Positions 4,203 to 11,319 of a DNA stretch of 14,400 nt are shown one piece after another; position 1 is the stretch's first letter, and each line of letters opens with the position of its first letter. The position numbers and the translations under genes are program-made. The notes beneath the pieces are model-generated. The model saw nothing but the letters and a program-made list of their open reading frames with translations. It was not told the origin of the DNA and ran no database searches. This DNA is from Candidatus Pacearchaeota archaeon (lineage in GTDB: Archaea > Nanobdellota > Nanobdellia > Pacearchaeales > GW2011-AR1). The DNA lies in contig JACQLL010000043.1 in NCBI GenBank assembly GCA_016234025.1, positions 1 through 14,400 of the forward strand, read 5' to 3'.

Positions 4203-6929
4203 ATGGAAGAGGGTAACATCTCAACTTCAGAAGAAGATTTGATAAAACAAAGAAAGGAAAAATTCGTAAAATTATTAAAAACAAAATATGACTACTTGGT
4301 TTATTTTTTCCTTGCTATTATTGTTTTCTTGACTGTACGAATCCGAACAAGCAACCTTTCAAAACTTAGGGATATCACAGACGGAAGTTGGACGCTCGGT
4401 CCCGACCTTGACCCATGGCTTTTCACCCGATGGGCAAAATACATAGTTGAAAACGGTTCACTCTTTGCGATAGACAACTTCAGATACGTTCCATTGGGAT
4501 TCAGGCCCCAGCAGGATTTAATTCTCCATCCTTATATGATTGCATGGTTCCACAAATTAGCGTCTTTATTCGGCTCCGGTTCAGTTGTTCAATCAGCAGC
4601 GATTTACCCTGTTTTCTTTTTTGCATTAACTACAATTGCTTTCTTCTTCATGACGCGGGCTTTATTCATAGAAAAATTAGGCAAAAACAAGGCCTCGCTA
4701 ATAGCACTTTTATCTTCGGTATTTTTATCAACAATTCCGGAATTACTTGCAAGAACAATAGCAGGAATACCGGAAAAAGAATCAGCCGCTTTCTTCTTCA
4801 TGTTCCTGTCTTTCTACTTCTTTCTTATTTCTTGGAGAGCAAAAAAACAATTTTCAATATATACCAATTCCGTCTTAGCAGGACTTTCAACAGCCGCGAT
4901 GGGTTTGGTTTGGGGAGGAGTCAGCTTCGTTTTTCTTACAATCGCTCCGACAATGCTAATCTGTTTCCTTCTCGGAAAAGTTGACAGGGAGAAAACAATC
5001 GCATACGGAATTTATATAGCATCAGGATTTATTGTCATGAATCTTTTCTCGCTTAGATACTCAATAAAAGGACTTCTTTCTTCACTCGACACCGGACTCT
5101 TAGTTGCAGTTTTCTTCATAATAGTTTTAGATTCTATAATTTCAAATACAAGGCTCAATAATTATCTTAAAAATAGCAAGTTAGCAAAAATACCTCCAAA
5201 GGCACTTTCTTTGATTCTCTCTGTGATTCTGCTGGCAATTATATCAACAATATTTTTCGGACCCCAGTTCATTCCGTCGAAAGTAAATGGTTTGGTTGCG
5301 TCCCTCGTAAAGCCTGCAACTTCTCGTTTAATTCAAACTGTCGCAGAGAATAGACAGCCCTATTTCACGGAATGGTCGTCAAGCTTCGGCCCGATTATAA
5401 AAAAGATTCCTGTTTTCTTTTGGTTATTTTTTAGCGGTTCAATTTATCTCTTTCACCATACTCTAGAACCACTTAGAAAAAAAGAGAGGAATATATTAGT
5501 TATCTCTTACATGATATTTTTGCTCTCGCTTGTTTTCAGCAGATATTCTCCGGATAGCCGTTTCAACGGAGAGAATTCGTTAAGCATTTCTTTTTATTCG
5601 CTGGGATTCATTTTGTTTGTCCTGACGATAGGATTTTATTATCACCGCTACCACAAATACAATGAAGAAGAAAGATTCAAAAAAGTAGATTCCGGCTACA
5701 TTTTATTATTCACTTTTTTCTTCCTCTCGATAATAGCTGCGCGCGGTATTGTAAGATTGGTAATGGTTCTTGCCATCCCCTCCTCAATTATAGCGTCTTA
5801 TTTTTGCATTTCTCTTGTTTACTCTGCAATTTCTTGTTACAAAGAGAAGAAGAATAAAATATTCGTGTTCATAATAACTGGAGTTGTCTTAATAGCGACA
5901 GTTATATCTGCTCATACGTTTTACGTGTCTTCAAGTTCATCCGCCGTAAATTATGCTCCGACGATTTACAACCAGCAATGGCAGAAATCAATGGCTTGGG
6001 TAAGAGAAAATACTCCTTCTGACGCAGTTTTCGCTCATTGGTGGGATTATGGTTATTGGATTCAGAGCATCGGAGAAAGAGCCACCGTCTTAGACGGAGG
6101 AAACGCCCGGGGCTACTGGAATCACATGATGGGAAGATACGCTTTGACAGGAAGCGACAACAGAGAAGCACTCAACTTTTTATATGCCCACAACGTTACT
6201 CATTTTCTGATTGACTCAACTGACATAGGAAAATACGGAGCATTTTCAATTATCGGAAGCGACGTCAATTACGACCGTTCGAGCTACATCCCGACATTTA
6301 TCAAAGAGCCGTCACAAACACAGGAAAGAAAAAACTCGACGGCATTTGTTTACCTTGCAGGAGGAGGAGCCGGTCTGGATGAAGACATTTTTTATGAGGA
6401 AAATGAAAGTAAAATATTCCTTCCTTCAGGAAGCGCATTCCTCGCAGCGATTGTCGTCGAGAGAAACTTCAACGGAGATATTAGTCAACCGATTGGTTTA
6501 TTCATATATCAACAAAATCAGTACACTTTGCCTTTAAGATATGCTTATGATAACGAGTTGATTGACTTCGGCTCCGGCATAGACGCAGGAGTATTCATCT
6601 TCCCAAACGGAATACAAAGTTCTACAGGAATGCAGGTAGACGGAGACGGAGCTCTCTTGTATCTAAGTAAAAGAACAGTAAAATCTCAACTTGCTCGTCT
6701 TTATCTGTACAAAGAAGATAATCCAAACTTTAAACTCGTAAATAGCGAAGACGATTTTCTGGTCGCGCAGATAAAATCCCAGAGCCCTGATTTCAGCAGC
6801 GACTTTATTAATTTTGGCGGTTTAAGAGGTCCTTTAAGAATATGGGAGGTAAAATATCCTGGAGACATAAAGTTTGATGAAAAATTCATCAAGACAGAAT
6901 ATCCAAGGGAGTTAATAGTAAGAAAATGA
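4203..6929 (+). CDS. aglB: STT3/AglB-type oligosaccharyltransferase
   Basis: Transfers a lipid-linked glycan to asparagine in N-x-S/T sites of proteins on the outer face of the membrane. The 908-residue length and layout fit archaeal AglB: a multi-pass membrane half to about residue 575, then a soluble C-terminal domain. Catalytic motifs are in place: D-L-D-P-W-L-F-T-R at 68-76 (first acidic metal motif), P-E-K-E-S at 190-194 (second acidic motif), T-V-A-E at 379-382 (TIXE equivalent), the Arg-rich A-A-R-G-I-V-R at 512-518, and W-W-D-Y-G-Y-W at 613-619 for acceptor-site recognition. It also has D-G-G-N-A-R-G and a DK-type motif (D674-x-x-K677). It overlaps the GPT gene by four bases (ATGA), linking glycan assembly and transfer in one operon. 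It looks intact. Confidence 0.95.
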   Translation: MEEGNISTSEEDLIKQRKEKFVKLLKTKYDYLVYFFLAIIVFLTVRIRTSNLSKLRDITDGSWTLGPDLDPWLFTRWAKYIVENGSLFAIDNFRYVPLGFRPQQDLILHPYMIAWFHKLASLFGSGSVVQSAAIYPVFFFALTTIAFFFMTRALFIEKLGKNKASLIALLSSVFLSTIPELLARTIAGIPEKESAAFFFMFLSFYFFLISWRAKKQFSIYTNSVLAGLSTAAMGLVWGGVSFVFLTIAPTMLICFLLGKVDREKTIAYGIYIASGFIVMNLFSLRYSIKGLLSSLDTGLLVAVFFIIVLDSIISNTRLNNYLKNSKLAKIPPKALSLILSVILLAIISTIFFGPQFIPSKVNGLVASLVKPATSRLIQTVAENRQPYFTEWSSSFGPIIKKIPVFFWLFFSGSIYLFHHTLEPLRKKERNILVISYMIFLLSLVFSRYSPDSRFNGENSLSISFYSLGFILFVLTIGFYYHRYHKYNEEERFKKVDSGYILLFTFFFLSIIAARGIVRLVMVLAIPSSIIASYFCISLVYSAISCYKEKKNKIFVFIITGVVLIATVISAHTFYVSSSSSAVNYAPTIYNQQWQKSMAWVRENTPSDAVFAHWWDYGYWIQSIGERATVLDGGNARGYWNHMMGRYALTGSDNREALNFLYAHNVTHFLIDSTDIGKYGAFSIIGSDVNYDRSSYIPTFIKEPSQTQERKNSTAFVYLAGGGAGLDEDIFYEENESKIFLPSGSAFLAAIVVERNFNGDISQPIGLFIYQQNQYTLPLRYAYDNELIDFGSGIDAGVFIFPNGIQSSTGMQVDGDGALLYLSKRTVKSQLARLYLYKEDNPNFKLVNSEDDFLVAQIKSQSPDFSSDFINFGGLRGPLRIWEVKYPGDIKFDEKFIKTEYPRELIVRK

Positions 6930-7933
6930 ATTCGCCGATTTTAACAATTCCGATTCTATTGAGTTTTTTTGTAACCATGTTTTTAATTCCGAGCTGGATA
7001 AAAAGGGCGAAGAAAGCAAAACTGACGGGAAGGGATATGCATAAATTAGACAAAAGAGACGTTGCAGAATCAGGCGGCGTAACGGTCGTTGGAGGTTTCG
7101 CATTAGGAGCGTTGCTTTACATCGCGCTTAACACATTCTTCTTAAAAACAGAAAATAATTTTGTAGAAATCTTTGCTCTTTTATCTTCTATATTCCTGAT
7201 AGCTTTTATTGCATTCACGGACGACATACTTGGCTGGAGAATTGGTTTGCGAAGAAGAACGAGAATTGTTCTGGTTGTACTGGCCTCAATTCCGCTTGTA
7301 GCAATAAACGCGGGCAAGAGCTCGGTCTATCTTCCTTTTTTTGGCGCAGTTGATTTGGGAGTAGCTTATCCGCTAATTGTTATTCCTTTAGGAATTGTTG
7401 GAGCGACCACAACATTCAATTTCCTTGCAGGATACAATGGATTAGAGGCAGGACAAGGAGTAATAATTTTATCCTCCTTAGCAATATTATCTTTCTATAC
7501 AGGAAGCCCGTGGCTGTCAATAATAGCTCTATGCATGATAGCATCATTGCTTGCTTTTCTTATTTACAACTTTTGTCCTGCGAAGATTTTTCCCGGAGAT
7601 ACTCTAACGTATACAATAGGAGGACTTATCGCAATAATCTCAATTCTCGGAGACTTCGAAAAAGTAGCAATTCTTTTCTTCATTCCTTACATTGCAGAAA
7701 CTTTTCTTAAGATAAGAGGGAAGTTAGTAAAACAAAGCTTCGGAAAACTTGAGAATGACTCAAGCTTGAGTATGCCCTATCCAAAAATATACAGCTTAAA
7801 TCATCTTGCGATATACACAATGCTAAAATACAAAATCAAACCAACGGAAAGAAAAGTAGTTTTCGCGATCTGGGCATTTCAAATAATAATCATTTTAGCA
7901 GTATTCTTTATTTTTAGAGGGGGAATATTCTAA
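6926..7933 (+). CDS. GPT/MraY-family glycosyl-1-phosphate transferase (Alg7/AglH-like)
   Basis: Membrane enzyme that transfers a HexNAc-1-phosphate from a UDP-sugar to dolichyl phosphate, the first step of lipid-linked glycan assembly. The 335-residue protein has about ten hydrophobic helices and the family motifs: R-D-M-H-K at 36-40, F-T-D-D-I-L-G-W at 97-104 (metal-binding Asp99/Asp100), N-F-L-A-G-Y-N-G-L-E-A-G at 165-176 (nucleotide side), and F-P-G-D at 222-225. The N-G-L-E-A form of the third motif is closer to eukaryotic/archaeal GPT than to bacterial MraY. Its start overlaps aglB by four bases, and its stop shares one base with the flippase start (TAATG). The exact sugar is not determined. 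Confidence 0.9.
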   Translation: MNSPILTIPILLSFFVTMFLIPSWIKRAKKAKLTGRDMHKLDKRDVAESGGVTVVGGFALGALLYIALNTFFLKTENNFVEIFALLSSIFLIAFIAFTDDILGWRIGLRRRTRIVLVVLASIPLVAINAGKSSVYLPFFGAVDLGVAYPLIVIPLGIVGATTTFNFLAGYNGLEAGQGVIILSSLAILSFYTGSPWLSIIALCMIASLLAFLIYNFCPAKIFPGDTLTYTIGGLIAIISILGDFEKVAILFFIPYIAETFLKIRGKLVKQSFGKLENDSSLSMPYPKIYSLNHLAIYTMLKYKIKPTERKVVFAIWAFQIIIILAVFFIFRGGIF

Positions 7934-9150
7934 TGGACTTGAAAAAAATAAGTTCAGGAATATTTGGAGGAAGCATAATACTTCTCATAACTATCAATCT
8001 CTTCAATGCATTAAACTATTTTTTTCATTTCATAATGGTGAGGTTGCTATCTGCCGCAGATTATGGAGTGCTTGCAGCTTTAATGTCTATAACTTATATC
8101 TTCAATATTTTTTCAGAATCAATTCAAACAATCATGGCTCGATACACCTCGAGGGAGAACTCTAATGGTAAAATTAAAAACATTCTAAGACGTTCTTTCA
8201 AAAAGAGTTTCAAAATAGCTTCTGCCCTGATTGTTTTCTATTTATTAATTTCTCTGTTCTTGAAAAGTTTTTTGAATATAGACTACTCTTTGTTGAGTCT
8301 TACAGGGTTGGCAATTTTCGCGGTCTTTCTGACGCCAGTTGGAAGAGGGGCATTACAGGGAAAAAAGAGGTTTAAGTCGTTTGGATTTAATATGATATTT
8401 GAGTCAGTTGCAAAATTAGCGCTTGGAATATTTTTTGTTTACTTGGGATGGAGGGTTTATGGAGCAATCCTCGCAGTTATAATAGCTTCTTTCATAGCAT
8501 TGCTTTTATCTTTCTTCAGTTTGAAAGACATTTTTTCAAGCAGGGAAACAAAAACAGACAGCAATAAAATTTACGTATACAGCATTCCTGTTTTCGTCAT
8601 CATGTTTTCCATAATATCTTTTTACAGCCTGGATGTGATTTTAGCGAAAGCATTTTTTACAGGAGAGGTTGCAGGTCAGTATGCTATTGCATCCGTCTTA
8701 TCAAAGATAATTCTCTTTGGAACTTTACCAGTAAGCAAAGCAATGTTTCCGTTGTCATCTGAACAATCGAAAAACGGAAAGGCACCAAAAACTCTCCTGA
8801 ATAAATCTCTTTTAATACTAGGACTTGGAGTAACTGCGGCGCTTTTGATAATAGGGTTATTTCCAGGTTTAATGATAAGAATTTTTTCAGGCGAGTACTA
8901 TTCAGCTGCTTCAGGAATTTTACTAAACCTCTCCATTGCAATGTCTCTCATGTCATTTACTAATTTGATACTTCTTTATAAGTTATCCGTCGGAAGAATA
9001 AGAAATTATAAGCTGATGATTATTTTTCCAGTTATAGAACTAGCTATGTTGAGCGCATTTCATTCAAATCTTAATCAATATTCAATAGTTTTAATTTTCG
9101 TTAACATGTTATTCTTGTTTGGTAGCTTTTTCCTTTTGTCTAGGAAATAA
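7933..9150 (+). CDS. Wzx-like polysaccharide flippase (MOP superfamily)
   Basis: A 405-residue multi-pass membrane protein with about twelve helices. The N-terminal pattern (F-F-H-F-I-M-V-R-L-L-S-A-A-D-Y-G-V-L-A-A-L) is typical of the oligosaccharide flippase branch of the MOP superfamily (Wzx/RfbX/MurJ relatives). The second half repeats the fold, with D-V-I-L-A-K-A-F-F-T-G-E-V-A-G-Q-Y-A-I-A-S typical of the middle repeat. It is somewhat shorter than the usual 420-500 residues. It follows GPT in the same unit, starting on the last base of the GPT stop. The likely job is moving the lipid-linked glycan to the outer face for AglB. Substrate is inferred from context only. Confidence 0.88.
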   Translation: MDLKKISSGIFGGSIILLITINLFNALNYFFHFIMVRLLSAADYGVLAALMSITYIFNIFSESIQTIMARYTSRENSNGKIKNILRRSFKKSFKIASALIVFYLLISLFLKSFLNIDYSLLSLTGLAIFAVFLTPVGRGALQGKKRFKSFGFNMIFESVAKLALGIFFVYLGWRVYGAILAVIIASFIALLLSFFSLKDIFSSRETKTDSNKIYVYSIPVFVIMFSIISFYSLDVILAKAFFTGEVAGQYAIASVLSKIILFGTLPVSKAMFPLSSEQSKNGKAPKTLLNKSLLILGLGVTAALLIIGLFPGLMIRIFSGEYYSAASGILLNLSIAMSLMSFTNLILLYKLSVGRIRNYKLMIIFPVIELAMLSAFHSNLNQYSIVLIFVNMLFLFGSFFLLSRK

Positions 9151-9172
9151 AATATAATTTTCCACAGATTAA

Positions 9173-9180
9173 TTTAAATA
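9173..9180 (+). promoter_or_regulatory. TATA box of the glycosyltransferase-deacetylase unit
   Basis: TTTAAATA centred about 26 nt before the ATG at 9203, in the 52-base gap after the flippase gene. Leaderless spacing marks the start of a second transcription unit. Confidence 0.55.
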
Positions 9181-9202
9181 TTGTTGAATTACTACTATAA
9201 AA

Positions 9203-9934
9203 ATGGAGCAGAAAATCTCTGTCATAATGCCTTTTTACAACGACGAAGATATTGCAGGACGCGTTGTAGATGAGGTGAACAGGTTCATAATCGAAAATCC
9301 AAGATTTGAATTTATTTTAGTAAACGATGGTTCTAAAGATAATACTCTGAATATACTAAAAGAAAAAACTAAGAAACTAAAAAATAAGAATCTTTATTTA
9401 TTATCTTACGAAAAAAATATGGGAAAAGGACATGCGATAAGAACAGGAGTTAATTTCGCAAAAACCGATTACATATGTTTTTTAGATAGCGACCTCGCAT
9501 ACTCACTCGATCATTTGTTCATTTTGGAAAATGCTTTAAAGAAAGATGATGTTGTTATGGGCTGTCGAGGCCTTGGGGAAAATAATTTCGAAAAGACAAA
9601 GTTGATAAGGGTACTGTTCGGAAAGGCATTCAATCTTTTCTCGAGAATAATCTTAAATCTTAATTTTGTCGATATGCAGGCAGGAATCAAGGGATTCAGA
9701 AAAAAAATAGCAAAGCAATTATTCGGGGCACAGAAGATAAACGGATTCGCATTTGACGTAGAGATTATTTTCCTTGCGAAAAAGAAAAAAGCCAGAATAA
9801 AAGAGATTGCGGCTTCTTTATCAGAGAGTCATATAAATCAATCTTCAAAGGTAAATATAATAAAGGATTCAAGCAAAATGTTCTTTAGCTTGTTGAAAAT
9901 AAAGTGGTACGATTTAACAGGAAAATATGGATAA
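9203..9934 (+). CDS. GT2 glycosyltransferase, dolichyl-phosphate-hexose synthase type
   Basis: A 243-residue GT-A fold glycosyltransferase of family 2, closest in pattern to Alg5/DPM1 enzymes, which put one hexose from a nucleotide sugar on dolichyl phosphate at the cytoplasmic face. Visible motifs: S-V-I-M-P-F-Y-N-D at 6-14, V-N-D-G-S-K-D-N-T at 40-48, N-M-G-K-G-H-A-I-R-T-G at 72-82, the D-S-D metal motif at 95-97, and D-M-Q-A-G-I-K-G-F at 157-165 followed by G-F-A-F-D-V-E-I at 181-188. That last pair is characteristic of the dolichyl-phosphate-sugar group. No C-terminal membrane anchor is seen. Its last eight bases overlap the deacetylase gene. The donor sugar cannot be told. Confidence 0.88.
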   Translation: MEQKISVIMPFYNDEDIAGRVVDEVNRFIIENPRFEFILVNDGSKDNTLNILKEKTKKLKNKNLYLLSYEKNMGKGHAIRTGVNFAKTDYICFLDSDLAYSLDHLFILENALKKDDVVMGCRGLGENNFEKTKLIRVLFGKAFNLFSRIILNLNFVDMQAGIKGFRKKIAKQLFGAQKINGFAFDVEIIFLAKKKKARIKEIAASLSESHINQSSKVNIIKDSSKMFFSLLKIKWYDLTGKYG

Positions 9935-10697
9935 AAAGATATTGCTAAGTTTTGATGTAGAAGAGTTTGACATACCGGAAGAATACGGACAGAGATTGTC
10001 AGACGAGGAGAAATTTTCCGTCTCTTTAAATGGTTTGAAAAATATTCTGAATCTTCTTGAGAAATTAAAGATAAAAGCTACTCTTTTTACAACAGCAAAT
10101 TTTGCTCTGAATAATATCGAGATAATAAAGAAAGCGGCAAAAGTTCACGAAATCTCTTCTCATAATTTTTTTCATTCTTCGTTTAGGGAAGAAGATCTAA
10201 AAAACTCGCGCAAAACACTTGAAAGAATAACGGGAAATAAAATAAGAGGATTTAGGATGCCTAGGTTGTTAAATATAGATGAAAAAAAAGTGATTGACGC
10301 AGGATATAGTTATAACTCTTCAATGTGCGCAAGCTATATGCCAGGTAGATATAACAATCTTTCAAAAAAACGTACGTTTCATTTTTCAGGCAACCTTCTC
10401 AATATCCCTACTTCAGTAGTTCCGCTTATTAGGCTTCCGATTTCCTGGCTAACCTTCAAGAATTTGCCGCTCCCAATTTTCAAGATGGTGACAAAAATAA
10501 CTCTTATCAGGGATAAATATCTAAATATCTATTTCCATCCTTGGGAATTTACAGATTTAGGGAAATACAATCTTCCTTTTTATGTTAAAAAATATTCAGG
10601 GAGTAAGATAATTCCCCGTTTGGAAAACTATCTCTCATGGCTAAAAAATCAGGGAGATTTCATAAAGTTTTCTGACTTTGAGAAAAAGCATAGATAA
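9927..10697 (+). CDS. polysaccharide deacetylase (CE4/NodB fold)
   Basis: A metal-dependent deacetylase that removes acetyl groups from N-acetylated sugars. The 256-residue protein has the CE4 motifs in order: S-F-D-V-E-E-F at 8-14 (Asp10 as likely base, with an acidic metal ligand after it), A-T-L-F-T-T-A at 51-57, S-H-N-F-F-H at 78-83 (metal ligands His79 and His83), F-R-M-P-R at 109-113, and F-H-P-W-E at 203-207. The H-P-W-E ending and F-D-V-E start place it with the intracellular/exopolysaccharide-associated branch rather than peptidoglycan deacetylases. No signal peptide is visible, so it probably acts in the cytoplasm on nucleotide- or lipid-linked sugars. It is co-transcribed with the GT2 gene (8-base overlap). 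Confidence 0.87.
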   Translation: MDKKILLSFDVEEFDIPEEYGQRLSDEEKFSVSLNGLKNILNLLEKLKIKATLFTTANFALNNIEIIKKAAKVHEISSHNFFHSSFREEDLKNSRKTLERITGNKIRGFRMPRLLNIDEKKVIDAGYSYNSSMCASYMPGRYNNLSKKRTFHFSGNLLNIPTSVVPLIRLPISWLTFKNLPLPIFKMVTKITLIRDKYLNIYFHPWEFTDLGKYNLPFYVKKYSGSKIIPRLENYLSWLKNQGDFIKFSDFEKKHR

Positions 10698-10699
10698 AC

Positions 10700-10707
10700 T
10701 TATAAAA
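10700..10707 (+). promoter_or_regulatory. TATA box of the acpS-acp-ligase-GNAT unit
   Basis: TTATAAAA centred about 25 nt before the acpS ATG at 10728, within a 30-base gap. Leaderless spacing; the four downstream genes have no other gap large enough for a promoter. Confidence 0.6.
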
Positions 10708-10727
10708 CTGGTATATACCTCTATAAT

Positions 10728-11084
10728 ATGGAATTCGAGATAGGATGTGACATTCAGGAAATTGATAAGATAATTTTAGATAAGCATTTCTTGAGCAACA
10801 TTTTTACAAAAGATGAAATTTCTTTCTGCGAAAACAAAAGCAACCCAAGGATGCACTTTGCAGGAAGGTTCGCCGCAAAGGAGTCTGCTATTAAGGCATT
10901 ATCTGGCTTAGGAGAAAAAATATTCTACAAAGATTTGGAAATATCTGAAAAACAAAGAAAGCCAGCGATGAAAATATTAAAAAATTTAAATAACAGATAC
11001 TCGATAAAAGTCACAATATCTCATTCAGGAAATTATGCGATAGGATTTACCATCGTCTTGAAAGATGAAAAACATAATAATTGA
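10728..11084 (+). CDS. acpS: holo-[acyl-carrier-protein] synthase (AcpS-type phosphopantetheinyl transferase)
   Basis: Moves the 4'-phosphopantetheine arm of CoA to the conserved Ser of an acyl carrier protein, making it active. At 118 residues it has the normal AcpS length. The signature is complete: I-G-C-D-I-Q-E-I at 5-12 (metal ligand Asp8), F-T-K-D-E-I-S-F-C at 26-34, F-A-G-R-F-A-A-K-E-S-A-I-K-A-L at 44-58 (Glu52 as metal ligand, Lys51), and the closing I-S-H-S-G-N-Y-A at 97-104. The partner ACP gene overlaps its last 20 bases in another frame, so the two are surely expressed together. Stand-alone AcpS is uncommon in archaea, and the gene may have come from bacteria. Its base composition matches its neighbours. 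Confidence 0.92.
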   Translation: MEFEIGCDIQEIDKIILDKHFLSNIFTKDEISFCENKSNPRMHFAGRFAAKESAIKALSGLGEKIFYKDLEISEKQRKPAMKILKNLNNRYSIKVTISHSGNYAIGFTIVLKDEKHNN

Positions 11085-11319
11085 GAAGACAGATAAAATA
11101 ATATCAGGTCATTTGAAGATACCTCCAAAAGACCTGTCAGACGATATAACATCGGACGAATTATCAGAGTGGGACTCTGTGACTCACTTAAAAATAATTT
11201 CAGAATTGGAGAAAAATTTCGGAATAAAATTCAGCATAGACGAGATAACAGAGTTAGAAAACGTCGGGAAAATTAGAAAGTTGGTGTTAAAAAAAGTAGG
11301 AGAGAAAAATGAGTTATAA
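11065..11319 (+). CDS. acyl carrier protein
   Basis: An 84-residue four-helix carrier that holds acyl groups as thioesters on a phosphopantetheine arm. The attachment site is Ser38 in S-E-W-D-S-V-T-H-L, a variant of the D-S-[LM] motif with Val after Ser. Helix 2 (H-L-K-I-I-S-E-L-E-K-N-F-G-I) and the I-K-F-S-I-D-E-I-T-E-L-E-N-V-G-K-I segment match ACP and peptidyl-carrier-like proteins closely. The stand-alone form with a dedicated AcpS and a ligase next to it suggests a special-purpose carrier, as DltC is in teichoic acid D-alanylation, rather than fatty acid synthesis. No FAS genes are in the window. It overlaps acpS by 20 bases and the ligase gene by 11. Confidence 0.9.
   Translation: MKNIIIEKTDKIISGHLKIPPKDLSDDITSDELSEWDSVTHLKIISELEKNFGIKFSIDEITELENVGKIRKLVLKKVGEKNEL

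Noticed and set aside
4544..4984. Plus-strand frame of 146 codons within aglB
   Set aside because: Shadow of aglB, whose motifs are continuous across this stretch.
6050..6120. Unusual D-G-G-N-A-R-G segment after the AglB catalytic motif
   Set aside because: A D-G-G form at this point is also known in other archaeal AglB and in bacterial PglB, so it is normal variation.
5902..6171. Minus-strand frame of 89 codons opposite the aglB catalytic motif
   Set aside because: Antisense shadow over the W-W-D-Y-G-Y-W coding region, with no promoter.
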